A stretch of DNA of 64,000 bases from Planctomycetaceae bacterium (GCA_002709045.1 PAPJ01000008.1:226294-290293); one strand, 5' to 3'; shown: positions 26,607 to 35,735, counted from the stretch's first letter. The notes: generated from the letters alone by a model not told the origin. Numbers and translations are program-made.

Positions 26607-27806
26607 ATGAAATACGCAATCATCATTCCGGACGGCTGTGCCGATGAACCTCAGGAAAGTCTGGGGGGTAAAACTCCATTACAGGCGGCTAATATTCCGC
26701 ATATGGATACTGTAGTTCAACAAGGTGTCATTGGTGCCGCTAATCATGTACCACCTCATCTTCCTGCCGGTTCAGCCGTTGCCAACATGTCCCTTCTGGG
26801 ATTCGATCCCCACCAATACTTCTCAGGTCGAGCTCCCTTGGAAGCTGCGGCTCAGGGCATTGAGCTTGGCCCCAGAGACTGGGGAATCCGCTGTAATCTG
26901 GTGACCGTTGAGGACCAGATCATGAAGGATTTCACCGCTGACCATATTACGGATCAAGAAGCGGCTGAACTTCTTGCCGCAATCGAACAGGAACTTGGAA
27001 GCGATATCCTGGAATTTATTCCCGGCGTTAGCTATCGAAACCTGTTGATCTATCGGGGTGAAAACGCTGAAGCGCCGTTCAGCAATGACACCCGCACAAC
27101 TCCCCCACATGACCTGACAGACCATTCTGTAATTAACGATTTTCCACGCGGCCCCGGCAGTGATCTATTAAGCTCGCTGATGAGCAGCAGTGTCAAACTC
27201 TTTGAAAACCATCCGGTTAATCAAAAACGAATTGCCGCAGGCAATCTTCCGGCCACCAATATCTGGTTATGGGGGCTGGGAATTACTCCCCAGCTACCCG
27301 ATTTTAAAGACATTTACGGTAAGCAGGGTAAAATGATTACCGCGGTCGACCTGCTGAGAGGGATTGCTGCATTAATTAACTGGGAACGCATTGAAGTCGA
27401 AGGGGCAACCGGTTACACCGACACGAACTACGCTGGTAAAGGGCAGGCTGCCATTGATGCTCTGGACTCGACCGACATTATCTGTGTTCATGTGGAAGCG
27501 ACTGACGAAGCATCTCATGAAGGTGATGCAGAAGGCAAGATTAAAGCGCTGGAAGAAATCGATACCCATATCGTTGGCCCGCTTGTCGCTGAATTAAAGT
27601 CTCGTGGGAATTACCGGATATTAGTTTCACCGGATCATCCAACTCCTATACGAACTAAAACTCATAGTCATGGCATTGTCCCATTTGCTATTGCCGGTTC
27701 AGGCATTTCGGCTGACAACCAAACCAGCTATGACGAAGTTCAGGCAGAATCCTCGGCGCTCCAATATCCAAACGGCCATGAGGTCATGAAGTACTTTCTC
27801 AGTTAA
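26607..27806 (+). CDS. apgM: Archaeal-type cofactor-independent phosphoglycerate mutase / proposed homoserine kinase
   Basis: A 399-residue member of the alkaline-phosphatase superfamily. The metal-binding start is YAIIIPDGCADEP; the likely nucleophile serine lies in PAGSAVANMSLLG; later metal ligands are in HVEATDEASHEGDAEGK and SPDHPTPIRTKTHSHG. The family includes ApgM (3-PG to 2-PG). A subgroup has been proposed as an alternative homoserine kinase because it occurs next to threonine genes. Here it sits exactly between homoserine dehydrogenase and aspartate kinase, 31 and 43 nt away, which favours the homoserine kinase role (inference). No classical thrB is in the window. Confidence 0.88.
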   Translation: MKYAIIIPDGCADEPQESLGGKTPLQAANIPHMDTVVQQGVIGAANHVPPHLPAGSAVANMSLLGFDPHQYFSGRAPLEAAAQGIELGPRDWGIRCNLVTVEDQIMKDFTADHITDQEAAELLAAIEQELGSDILEFIPGVSYRNLLIYRGENAEAPFSNDTRTTPPHDLTDHSVINDFPRGPGSDLLSSLMSSSVKLFENHPVNQKRIAAGNLPATNIWLWGLGITPQLPDFKDIYGKQGKMITAVDLLRGIAALINWERIEVEGATGYTDTNYAGKGQAAIDALDSTDIICVHVEATDEASHEGDAEGKIKALEEIDTHIVGPLVAELKSRGNYRILVSPDHPTPIRTKTHSHGIVPFAIAGSGISADNQTSYDEVQAESSALQYPNGHEVMKYFLS

Positions 27807-27849
27807 TCCTATTCACAAGCACATTTTTTAAGATCTGCATAAATAAAAC

Positions 27850-29631
27850 ATGTCAATCATCGTTCAAAAATTCGGCGGAACAAGTGTCGCCACTACCGAA
27901 AAAATTCTCTCGGCCGCCCGAAAAGCAATTAAAGCCCAGCAAAGTGGCCATCAGGTTGTGATGGTTGTCAGTGCCATGGGCAAGAACACCGATGCCCTTG
28001 TGAGCCTAGCGCATGAACTCATGGAGCGTCCGCCGGCCCGCGAAATGGATATGCTGCTTTCAACCGGCGAACAGGTCAGTGTCGCATTGACCGCAATGGC
28101 GATTATGTCTTTAGGGCATAAAGCTGTGAGTTTGACCGGAGCGCAAATTGGTATTCGAACCGACAATGTTTTTGGGAAAGCAAGAATCATTTCTATTTCC
28201 ACAGATCGTATGCAAAAGTTACTCGATCATGGAAACATTGTTATTGCAGCAGGTTTTCAGGGAATTGATGAAGAATTCAACATTACAACACTCGGGCGCG
28301 GCGGTAGCGATACAACCGCTGTTTCACTAGCTGCCGTGTTAGGCGCAAGCTGCGAAATTTATACTGATGTAGACGGCGTTTATACAGCTGATCCGCGCGT
28401 CGTTAAGAGCGCTCGCAAAGTCTCACACACGAGCTATGACGAAATGCTGGAGATGGCAAGTCTGGGTGCCGGTGTTATGCACAGCCGCTCGATTGAATTC
28501 GCTAAAAAATACAGCGTTCCGGTACATGTTCGCAGTAGTCAGGAAGATACGGAAGGCACAATTATTTCCACCGTTTCAGAAGATCCGACCCGAGGGGTCA
28601 GTGGAGCTGCTGTTACGATGGATGAAGCCCGTATCACACTGACCGGTGTCCCAAATAAACCTGGTAGTAGTAACGCGATTTTCAGTTCCATTGCCCGCGC
28701 CAATATCACGGTAGACATGATCGTTCAGGATGCTGGCATTGATGGTCTATCCAATATTTCGTTTACCGTACCCTCGGCTGAACTGGACCCCACGCTGGAA
28801 GCCGTCCGGCCGGTGGCCGAAGAGCTCGGAATTGAAAAACTAACACATCGTGACAATGTCTCTAAAGTATCCGTCGTCGGGATCGGTATGGCGGAACAGT
28901 CCGGTGTGTCAGACCGGATGTTCCGGGCTCTGGCTACGAACCAAATCAACATCCACATGATCACTACCAGCCAAATCAAAATTTCTGTACTGGTCGATCG
29001 AGAACAGGCTCTTGAAGCCATCAATGCTGTCCACCAAACTTTCGAACTTGATACTATTTGTCCGGATGCCGTACCTGCCGAATCGCCTCAGGCCACACCT
29101 GCAACCGATCCGGCAGCTGCGGCGAACGAGCTTCAAGGAATGGAAGAACTGGCAATCACTGACATTTCACTGGATTCTACTCAAGCAAGTATCTCAATTC
29201 ACGGAGTGGCTGATCAGCCGGGGATCGCTGCTACGATCTTTGAAAAAGTAGCTCAGGAAAATATTATCGTTGATATGATCATCCAAAGTTATTTGGATGA
29301 CATCGAAATCGCCAGCCTCAGTTTCACTGTTGATCGAAAGGATGTCGAACGCACACTCGCAGTCATCAATGGGATACAGACTGAAGTTCCATTTCAGAAA
29401 GTCGTCAGCAATCCCGCGGTTGCCAAACTCAGCGTTTCCGGTATTGGCCTGCGAAGTCACACCGGTGTTGCAATCCGCATGTTCCAAAGCCTTTCTGGAG
29501 CAGATCTTAACATCGAAATGATCAACACCAGTGAAGTCCGTGTAAACGTCGTTGTTGATGACAGCCAGGGATCTGCCGGGCTTGAAGCCTTGAACAAGGC
29601 ATTCGAAGACGTCATTCGATCTGCCAGTTAG
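27850..29631 (+). CDS. lysC: Aspartate kinase with four ACT domains
   Basis: A 593-residue aspartokinase, the first step of lysine, threonine and methionine synthesis. The kinase domain (~1-255) starts VQKFGGTSVA and holds TLGRGGSDTTAVSLAA and EIYTDVDGVYTADPR. Four ACT repeats follow in two pairs: near 262-335 (VPNKPGSSNAIFSSIA), 343-410 (GMAEQSGVSDRMFRAL), 440-512 (VADQPGIAATIFEKVA) and 523-590 (GLRSHTGVAIRMFQSL). Most bacterial enzymes have ~405 residues and two ACT domains. The duplicated regulatory pair resembles the long cyanobacterial type and suggests complex feedback, probably by Lys and Thr. It is the last gene of the operon. Confidence 0.95.
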   Translation: MSIIVQKFGGTSVATTEKILSAARKAIKAQQSGHQVVMVVSAMGKNTDALVSLAHELMERPPAREMDMLLSTGEQVSVALTAMAIMSLGHKAVSLTGAQIGIRTDNVFGKARIISISTDRMQKLLDHGNIVIAAGFQGIDEEFNITTLGRGGSDTTAVSLAAVLGASCEIYTDVDGVYTADPRVVKSARKVSHTSYDEMLEMASLGAGVMHSRSIEFAKKYSVPVHVRSSQEDTEGTIISTVSEDPTRGVSGAAVTMDEARITLTGVPNKPGSSNAIFSSIARANITVDMIVQDAGIDGLSNISFTVPSAELDPTLEAVRPVAEELGIEKLTHRDNVSKVSVVGIGMAEQSGVSDRMFRALATNQINIHMITTSQIKISVLVDREQALEAINAVHQTFELDTICPDAVPAESPQATPATDPAAAANELQGMEELAITDISLDSTQASISIHGVADQPGIAATIFEKVAQENIIVDMIIQSYLDDIEIASLSFTVDRKDVERTLAVINGIQTEVPFQKVVSNPAVAKLSVSGIGLRSHTGVAIRMFQSLSGADLNIEMINTSEVRVNVVVDDSQGSAGLEALNKAFEDVIRSAS

Positions 29632-29661
29632 AATCCCGGACAATTCGAACCAGTAAACTTT

Positions 29662-30066
29662 TTAGTTTTCGACGGCTTCGGTCAGTACTTCTTCCTCGAT
29701 GAATATTGGCAGTGGCGGATCACAGGTGACAGCGACTGCAATGGCATCTGAAGGGCGCGAGTCAACATCGATAATTTTCCCATCCACTTTGACTCGCAAA
29801 CGGGCAAAGTAAGTGTGTCCCTGAACTTCTGAAATTAGAACACTCTCCAATTCACCACCTAATGCATCGACAACACTGCAGAGCAAATCATGTGTCAGCG
29901 GTCGAGGCGCTTTAAAATCTTTAACTCGCCGCTCGATACTCGAAGCTTCGAAGATACCAATCAAAATTGGGAAAGTGCGTTCTCCATCGACCTCTTTAAG
30001 ATAAATGACCTGATGGTCATTAATATCACTGATGATGATTCTCGCAAGTTTTAATTCAACTGGCAT
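29662..30066 (-). CDS. Bifunctional nuclease (BFN/DUF151) family protein
   Basis: A 134-residue BFN-domain protein: ELKLARIIISDINDHQVIYLKE, FPILIGIFEASSIERR, RPLTHDLLCSVVDALGGELESV and VDSRPSDAIAVAVTCDPPLPIF are all family-typical. Plant members have DNase and RNase activity; the bacterial role is uncertain. The start is the ATG at 30066, with GGAG about 10 nt upstream. The TTG at 30090 would add eight unconserved residues. It lies downstream of valS on the same strand and converges on lysC. Confidence 0.88.
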   Translation of the reverse strand: MPVELKLARIIISDINDHQVIYLKEVDGERTFPILIGIFEASSIERRVKDFKAPRPLTHDLLCSVVDALGGELESVLISEVQGHTYFARLRVKVDGKIIDVDSRPSDAIAVAVTCDPPLPIFIEEEVLTEAVEN

Positions 30067-30144
30067 CGGGAAAACTCTCCGGCGGGGCAAAAATTCAAGG
30101 TGTCTTCTTGATATTATAGGCTCAATTCAAAACTCAGCCAAAAA

Positions 30145-33100
30145 CTAGTTTTGACTCTCAAGTGCAGCGAGTGCTTTTTCAACAGATCGGATCTCTTCTT
30201 CCAACTTAACTAAGCCATCACGTTCACGTTGGACGACATCTGCTGGCGCCCTGGCCACAAAATTCTCATTAGCCAGTTTCTTTTGCTTACCCTGAACCTG
30301 TCCCTGCAGTTTTTCAAGCAACTTCTTATTACGTTCGATTTCGGCATCGACATCAATAAAGTTTTTCAGATCCACAAATACTTCAATTGCCTCAATGCGT
30401 ACGTTAGCACTATTAGCCGGTGGATCGACACTCTGCCCCCAGACAACACTGCGAGCATTGGCCATTGACTGAAAATAACCATCCATTGGCCTGAGTAACT
30501 CCACGATTTCATCACTGCAGGCAACAGAAAATTCAACTTCCTGTTTCGGCGCAATATTCTGACGACTGCGGATTTCACGAATCGCACGCAATACATCCTG
30601 GAACAGTGAGAATTGTTGTTCTATAAGAGGATCTATCCGCTGTTCGTCCACTTCTGGCCAACTGGCCAGCATGATCGAATCAGTTGCATCAGCAAGCTGT
30701 GTTAAACCACGCTGGGGAGCAATTTGTGACAACAATCCCCAAACTTCTTCCGTAACAAACGGGATCATTGGATGTAATAATCGTAACAACTGATCCAGGG
30801 CAAAAGCTGTAACACGCTGCGCGACAGGCCTGGCCTCTTCATCCTGCATGCGGGACTTTGTCATTTCGATGTAAAAACTACAGAAATCGTCCCAGGCAAA
30901 ATCATAAATAGCTCTCGCGGCATCTGCATATCCGTAATGCTCAAGTTTCTTCGTAACTTCTCCGGTAACCGAAGATAATCGACTCAATAACCAACGATCT
31001 TCAAATGCCAGTTGCTGTTGCTGAACCGGAGCTGCTTCATAGCCGGACAAATTAAGCAGAGTAAATCGTGAGGCATTCCAAAGCTTAGTGCAGAAATTAC
31101 GTGCAACTTCAAACCGTTCACTGACCACAGGCCCTGATGGCAACACCAAATCCTCTTCTTTGCGTGCCCACTGAGTCTTAAACTCTTCACCACAGTTTTT
31201 ACAGACAACTCGAGGCAACTCACGATTCTTCTTGGTCTGGTCCAACAGGCTTTGACAATGCGGACATTCGAACTGAACGGGCATACGTACATCCTGCGTT
31301 TCTGTCGTCAGATAGGCCAAACCAAATCGCAATGCATCGGGACCGAATTTCTCGATCACATCAAGTGGATCGACACCATTGCCCTTACTCTTGGACATCG
31401 TCTCTCCATATCCATCGAGAATCTTCGGGTGGATAAACACTTCACCGAACGGAACTTGCCCCATGTTGTTAAGTCCCATTAGCACCATACGAGCAACCCA
31501 TAACGTGATAATATCACGACTAGTGATCAACGTACTTGTGGGATAGAATTTGGCTAATTCTGCCGTCTGTTCCGGCCATCCCAGCGTACTGTGAGGCCAC
31601 AATGCAGAGCTAAACCATGTATCCAGAACATCTTCTTCCCGAACAAACCCCTGGGACACAAACCGGTTCTGCAGCGATTCATTCTCCTCGTTGATACATA
31701 CGTGAATCACCGCAAACGTATCGCTGGCGTCATCTCCTACCACACGACTCTGTTCATTGAGTTCGGCAGTCAATTCAACCTGATAGGCAACCGTACCTGA
31801 CTGTATTTCAGTCTCACCTTCGATTTCCACCAATCGGGCATCGAGGTCTGCTTGATCTCGGCATGCATACGACCAGATAGGAATCTGATGACCCCACCAC
31901 AACTGCCGACTGACCGGCCAGTCACGTTTCTCACCAAGCCAATCCAAATATCCTTTACGATATCGTTTGGGAAAGATCTGCACGCGTTCATCTGTGACTG
32001 CATCCATAGCAGATTGCGCCAGTTGCTGCATACGAACAAACCACTGATCTGCCAGATACGGTTCGATCGGCGTTTTACTTCGGTCTGAATGAGCGAGATC
32101 AATTTCACGATCTTCGATTTGTTGGATCAAGCCGAGATTTTCCAGATCTTCCACGACGCGTTTGCGCGCCTGCTGAATCGTAAGACCCTGATAATCACCA
32201 GCATTGGCATTAAGCGTTCCGTCAGATCGCAGTATATTGATTTTCTCCAGACCGCAACGCTGACCGACCTCATAATCGTTAGGGTCGTGGGCCGGTGTAA
32301 TCTTCACACAACCACTTCCCATTTCAGGCTTGGCCCATTGATCTGCCACCAAAGGAATCTCTCGATTCATTAATGGCAACCTGAGCTTTCGACCGGCCAA
32401 AGCCATATCACGCAGCTTGATTAAGTCAGGTAATACAATTTGCTTACGTTGCTCAAACGCATCTAATTGCTGCTGAACTTGTTCTTTTTCATCATCGCTG
32501 GCATTCTGCAGCTTCAATTCCAACTCAGCTTGAACTTTTTCCAGAGCATGCTCTGGATCGGGATGAACGGCCACAGCCGTATCACCAAGCATCGTCTCGG
32601 GACGAGTCGTCGCGACAGTAACACCTGTTGGTTCTCCAGCCTGAGGATCAACGACAGGATATCGAAAATGCCAGAAATGGCCATCAACCACCGCGTGAAA
32701 CACTTCATCATCACTAACGGCAGTCTGCAAAAACGTATCCCAGTTCACCAGTCGCTTGCCACGATAAATATACTTCTTTCTGAAAAGATCAAAGAACGTG
32801 GTCCGAACAGCCCGGGCACAGATTTCATCAAGTGTGAACCGTGTACGTTCCCAGTCACAGCTTGACCCAAGCTGCTTAAGCTGCGAGATAATACGTTTTT
32901 CGTACTGTCCTTTCCAGTCCCAAATACGCTCCACCAAAGCTTCTCGTCCCAAATCATGACGAGTCTTGTTCTCTTCCTCTTTGAGACGGCGTTCGACAAC
33001 AGCCTGAGTCGCGATACCAGCATGGTCTGTTCCCGGCATCCACAGAGTTTCAAAACCCTGCATCCGTTTCATTCTGGCAAGAATATCCTGTAACGTATTG

Positions 33101-33291
33101 TTCAACGCATGCCCAAGGTGCAAAGCTCCTGTCACGTTGGGAGGTGGAATTACGATCGAGAAGTGTGGTTTCTCCGATTCGGGGTCTCCGTGGAAATAAC
33201 CGGCTTGCACCCAACCATTAAAAATACGTTCGCTGGCTTCCTTAAAATTAAAACTGGTAGGAAGCGATTCCGACGAAAATTCAAAACCCAT
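30145..33291 (-). CDS. valS: Valyl-tRNA synthetase with inserted zinc ribbon
   Basis: A 1048-residue class I synthetase charging tRNA-Val. The HIGH region is PPPNVTGALHLGHALN (~residue 50) and the KMSKS loop is ETMSKSKGNGVDPLD (~residue 632). The CP1 editing domain is recognisable (VATTRPETMLGDTAVAVHP, ITPAHDPNDYEVG). The anticodon domain begins at NFCTKLWNASRF, and a C-terminal coiled coil ends the protein. Between the KMSKS region and the anticodon domain lies an insertion (~674-705) with paired CPHC and CKNC cysteines, a zinc ribbon that I do not expect in standard ValRS. Together with other small insertions this explains the extra ~100 residues. Confidence 0.96.
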   Translation of the reverse strand: MGFEFSSESLPTSFNFKEASERIFNGWVQAGYFHGDPESEKPHFSIVIPPPNVTGALHLGHALNNTLQDILARMKRMQGFETLWMPGTDHAGIATQAVVERRLKEEENKTRHDLGREALVERIWDWKGQYEKRIISQLKQLGSSCDWERTRFTLDEICARAVRTTFFDLFRKKYIYRGKRLVNWDTFLQTAVSDDEVFHAVVDGHFWHFRYPVVDPQAGEPTGVTVATTRPETMLGDTAVAVHPDPEHALEKVQAELELKLQNASDDEKEQVQQQLDAFEQRKQIVLPDLIKLRDMALAGRKLRLPLMNREIPLVADQWAKPEMGSGCVKITPAHDPNDYEVGQRCGLEKINILRSDGTLNANAGDYQGLTIQQARKRVVEDLENLGLIQQIEDREIDLAHSDRSKTPIEPYLADQWFVRMQQLAQSAMDAVTDERVQIFPKRYRKGYLDWLGEKRDWPVSRQLWWGHQIPIWSYACRDQADLDARLVEIEGETEIQSGTVAYQVELTAELNEQSRVVGDDASDTFAVIHVCINEENESLQNRFVSQGFVREEDVLDTWFSSALWPHSTLGWPEQTAELAKFYPTSTLITSRDIITLWVARMVLMGLNNMGQVPFGEVFIHPKILDGYGETMSKSKGNGVDPLDVIEKFGPDALRFGLAYLTTETQDVRMPVQFECPHCQSLLDQTKKNRELPRVVCKNCGEEFKTQWARKEEDLVLPSGPVVSERFEVARNFCTKLWNASRFTLLNLSGYEAAPVQQQQLAFEDRWLLSRLSSVTGEVTKKLEHYGYADAARAIYDFAWDDFCSFYIEMTKSRMQDEEARPVAQRVTAFALDQLLRLLHPMIPFVTEEVWGLLSQIAPQRGLTQLADATDSIMLASWPEVDEQRIDPLIEQQFSLFQDVLRAIREIRSRQNIAPKQEVEFSVACSDEIVELLRPMDGYFQSMANARSVVWGQSVDPPANSANVRIEAIEVFVDLKNFIDVDAEIERNKKLLEKLQGQVQGKQKKLANENFVARAPADVVQRERDGLVKLEEEIRSVEKALAALESQN

Positions 33292-33359
33292 TAGTAAGCT
33301 GCTATTTCTAAGTTAATGATCTCGGATGCGAACCGGCAAAATGATACGGCCAGACGTTC

Positions 33360-34937
33360 CTAACCTTCATCCTTGTAGAGTTTATATTCAATAGCGTCGA
33401 CTAACGCCATCCAACTAGCCTCGATGATGTTTTCACTGACACCGACCGTACCCCAAACATCCTTCTCATCTTTACAATCAATAAAGACGCGAATTCTGGC
33501 AGCAGTTCCGGCTTCTGAGTTTACCACACGTACTTTATAGTCGACCAGATGCATCTCTCTTAATTGTGGATATGTGTCGCTCAACGCCTTACGGATAGCA
33601 GCATCCAGAGCATTAACTGGTCCATCTCCTTCAGCAACTTCATGACGAATATCACCACCGACTGCCACTTTGACCGTCGCCTCATTGGTTACGGTTCCAT
33701 CGGCCTGCACAGCAACTTCCACATGATACTTAACGCAGTCAAAATGAGACTTATAGTTGCCGGCACAGCGTTGCACTAACAAAGCAAAAGATGCCTTTGC
33801 TGCCTCGAATTGAAATCCTTCATTCTCTAAACGGACAACTTCTGCCAGAATCTCCCGCATCAAAACATCATCATCGGGAAGGTCATACTCAGCCGACAAT
33901 GCTTTGACATTACTCCGGCCTGACAACTCACTGATTAGAATTCGACGTTGGTTACCTACCAGTGCCGGATCCAGATGCTCGTAGGTACTGGCCGCCTTTG
34001 CCACAGCATGCGCGTGCATACCTCCTTTATGAGCAAAAGCACTACGACCGACAAACGGCTGTCCATTGCGGAAGTTCATATTAGCTGTCTCATAGACAAA
34101 CCTTGATAGTTCTGTAAGATGTCCTAACTCAGCGCCACCTAAAACTTCATATCCGGTCTTCTTCAGCGCAAGATTTGCGATCACGGAAATCAAATCGGCA
34201 TTGCCACAACGTTCACCAATTCCGTTGATTGTGCCTTGCACTTGTACAGCTCCCGCGTCCACCCCTGCCAATGAGTTGGCAACAGCCAGTTCACTGTCAT
34301 TGTGACAATGAATCCCAACGGTCGCTCCAAACTCAGCAACTGCTTCACCTGCTGCCCTAGTCAGTTCCGCGATCTCTTCCGGTAAAGAACCGCCGTTGGT
34401 ATCACACAACGCAACTAAAGTTGCGCCGGCTTGAGCGGCCGAGCGAATCGTTTGACGGGCATATTCAGGATTAGCCTTCCAGCCGTCAAAGAAGTGTTCA
34501 GCATCGTAAATCACTTCCCGTCCTTCCTGAACCAGGAAGCCTACGCTATCTGCAATCATCTGCAAATTTTCTTCCAACGTTACTCGCAATACCTCAGCAA
34601 CATGAAAGTCCCATGTCTTACCAACGATCGTACAGACGGGAGCTCCGCTCTTATGCAAGGCCAGCATACCGGGATCTGCAGCTGCTTCTACTCCTCGACG
34701 ACGGGTCATTCCAAATGCACAGACTTTGGCATGTTTCAGATTCAGCTGTTGCACTCGCTGAAAGAACTGCTCATCTTTCTCATTTGATAGCGGATACCCA
34801 CCTTCAATATAATCGACACCGATCTCATCTAAACGCTGTGCGATCTGCAGCTTATCCTCAAGTGACAAACTTACGCCTTCCCCCTGAGTACCATCACGAA
34901 GCGTGGTATCGTAAATCTGAATTGTCTTGATTGTCAT
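33360..34937 (-). CDS. cimA: Citramalate synthase (2-isopropylmalate synthase family)
   Basis: A 525-residue HMGL-like synthase: YDTTLRDGTQGEGVSLS at the N-terminus carries the metal-binding Asp and catalytic Arg; GIHCHNDSELAVANSLAGV gives the HxH metal pair; a C-terminal LeuA-type regulatory domain (~385-520) follows. The length and the N-terminus fit CimA-type citramalate synthases (pyruvate + acetyl-CoA), the threonine-independent route to isoleucine, better than LeuA. The Ile-rich leader upstream supports this. The ATG at 34937 has AGGA 7 nt upstream. valS follows downstream in the same direction after 68 nt. Confidence 0.9.
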   Translation of the reverse strand: MTIKTIQIYDTTLRDGTQGEGVSLSLEDKLQIAQRLDEIGVDYIEGGYPLSNEKDEQFFQRVQQLNLKHAKVCAFGMTRRRGVEAAADPGMLALHKSGAPVCTIVGKTWDFHVAEVLRVTLEENLQMIADSVGFLVQEGREVIYDAEHFFDGWKANPEYARQTIRSAAQAGATLVALCDTNGGSLPEEIAELTRAAGEAVAEFGATVGIHCHNDSELAVANSLAGVDAGAVQVQGTINGIGERCGNADLISVIANLALKKTGYEVLGGAELGHLTELSRFVYETANMNFRNGQPFVGRSAFAHKGGMHAHAVAKAASTYEHLDPALVGNQRRILISELSGRSNVKALSAEYDLPDDDVLMREILAEVVRLENEGFQFEAAKASFALLVQRCAGNYKSHFDCVKYHVEVAVQADGTVTNEATVKVAVGGDIRHEVAEGDGPVNALDAAIRKALSDTYPQLREMHLVDYKVRVVNSEAGTAARIRVFIDCKDEKDVWGTVGVSENIIEASWMALVDAIEYKLYKDEG

Positions 34938-34955
34938 TTTTTTCCTGACATGGAG

Positions 34956-34974
34956 TTAGTAACACGGTTACTAA
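34956..34974. promoter_or_regulatory. Palindrome between the cimA attenuator and its ribosome-binding site
   Basis: TTAGTAACacgGTTACTAA is a perfect 8-bp inverted repeat with a 3-nt centre. It begins where the T-run of the terminator ends and lies about 19 nt before the cimA start. It could be a second RNA hairpin near the Shine-Dalgarno or a protein operator. Confidence 0.5.
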
Positions 34975-35007
34975 AAAAGCCCTGAGACCGTTAGCAGGTC
35001 TCAAGGC
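34973..35007 (-). terminator. Attenuator terminator in the cimA leader
   Basis: On the minus strand GCC-TGAGACC-type arms pair around a 7-nt loop (one mismatch), followed by TTTTTT. It lies between the leader peptide stop (35043) and cimA. AGCAGG upstream of it, next to the leader stop, can pair with CCTGCT in the hairpin, a possible antiterminator (inference). Confidence 0.78.
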
Positions 35008-35042
35008 TTTGATCTTGTTTTGTTTCGCCTGCTGTCCTGCTT

Positions 35043-35138
35043 TTAGGTCACAATAATTACACCACTGACCGCTCGCCCCGGAATAACAATTCCAGCCGTA
35101 ATAATATTCTCGATGACAATATTCTTGAATTTACGCAT
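35043..35138 (-). CDS. Isoleucine/valine-rich leader peptide of cimA
   Basis: This 31-codon ORF starts with ATG and ends with TAA, 36 nt before the terminator hairpin. It encodes MRKFKNIVIENIITAG then IVIPGRAVSGVIIVT: 8 Ile and 5 Val among 31 residues, with an Ile-Ile-Val cluster right before the stop. The composition and position match ilv-type leader peptides, in which ribosome stalling at Ile codons prevents terminator formation. No strong Shine-Dalgarno is visible (AGACCC precedes the ATG). It is too short for standard gene callers. Citramalate synthase is the first committed enzyme of isoleucine synthesis by this route, so an Ile sensor makes sense. Confidence 0.75.
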   Translation of the reverse strand: MRKFKNIVIENIITAGIVIPGRAVSGVIIVT

Positions 35139-35193
35139 GGGTCTGCAAAAGCATAAAACAGTTTAATAACAGTGATTTAGACCACTTAATTTT

Positions 35194-35222
35194 AGATTAG
35201 GTGGAAATCTACAAACTGTCAA
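35194..35222 (-). promoter_or_regulatory. Sigma-70-type promoter of cimA
   Basis: A consensus TTGACA and TAATCT are separated by 17 nt on the minus strand, just after the stop of the YhcH-family gene. The start site would lie near 35187, about 49 nt before the leader ATG. The -35 is perfect; the -10 is only moderate. Confidence 0.6.
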
Positions 35223-35238
35223 CCAACAACATTGCTGA

Positions 35239-35688
35239 TTACTGCAACTTCACTTTTACGACGGCTTTATGGGCATATTGGGTCGTTGCCAGCGGAGCAT
35301 GAATATCCTGTGGCAAAAAGATCGCGAAACTACCAGCCGGCACCTGTACCCAACTTTCCGGACGATCAAAAAAGAACTCCAGATCTTTCTCGCGGTCATA
35401 AGGGTTCTTCACGCGTTGCACAAAGTCACGTTCCAGCCAGCCGATCGTATCGGTACCGTCGATGACGTACTGAATATCAAGATACTCTCGATGGGCTTCG
35501 AGCATCGCTCGCTCACGACCCACACCATTACCACGCGCAATGATGGCAAAAACTTCGCGTCCCTGAACCTCATGCACACCATCTTCCAATAATGCCAGGT
35601 CAGAACGATTGAGAAATCCAAACCCTTTTTCGATCAACGTGGCAACTCCATAGTAGTTAGTTGCATTAGATAAGCGGTCAAATATCAT
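35239..35688 (-). CDS. YhcH/YjgK/YiaL family protein
   Basis: A 149-residue beta-barrel (cupin-like) protein: MIFDRLSNA, REVFAIIARGNGVGRE, EAHREYLDIQYVIDG, PESWVQVPAGSFAIFLPQDIHAP and KAVVKVKL are family signatures. The conserved His/Glu residues in AHREYLD and DIHAP likely bind a metal. E. coli YhcH (NanQ) is described as a sialic-acid anomerase; other members lie in sugar operons. No sialic-acid genes are nearby, so the substrate is unknown. It is transcribed toward the cimA promoter, after ftsK. Confidence 0.88.
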   Translation of the reverse strand: MIFDRLSNATNYYGVATLIEKGFGFLNRSDLALLEDGVHEVQGREVFAIIARGNGVGRERAMLEAHREYLDIQYVIDGTDTIGWLERDFVQRVKNPYDREKDLEFFFDRPESWVQVPAGSFAIFLPQDIHAPLATTQYAHKAVVKVKLQ

Positions 35689-35735
35689 TTAGTGATCTTC
35701 TCTCTTAAAAGACTCGGCAACGACTGTACGGAAAC

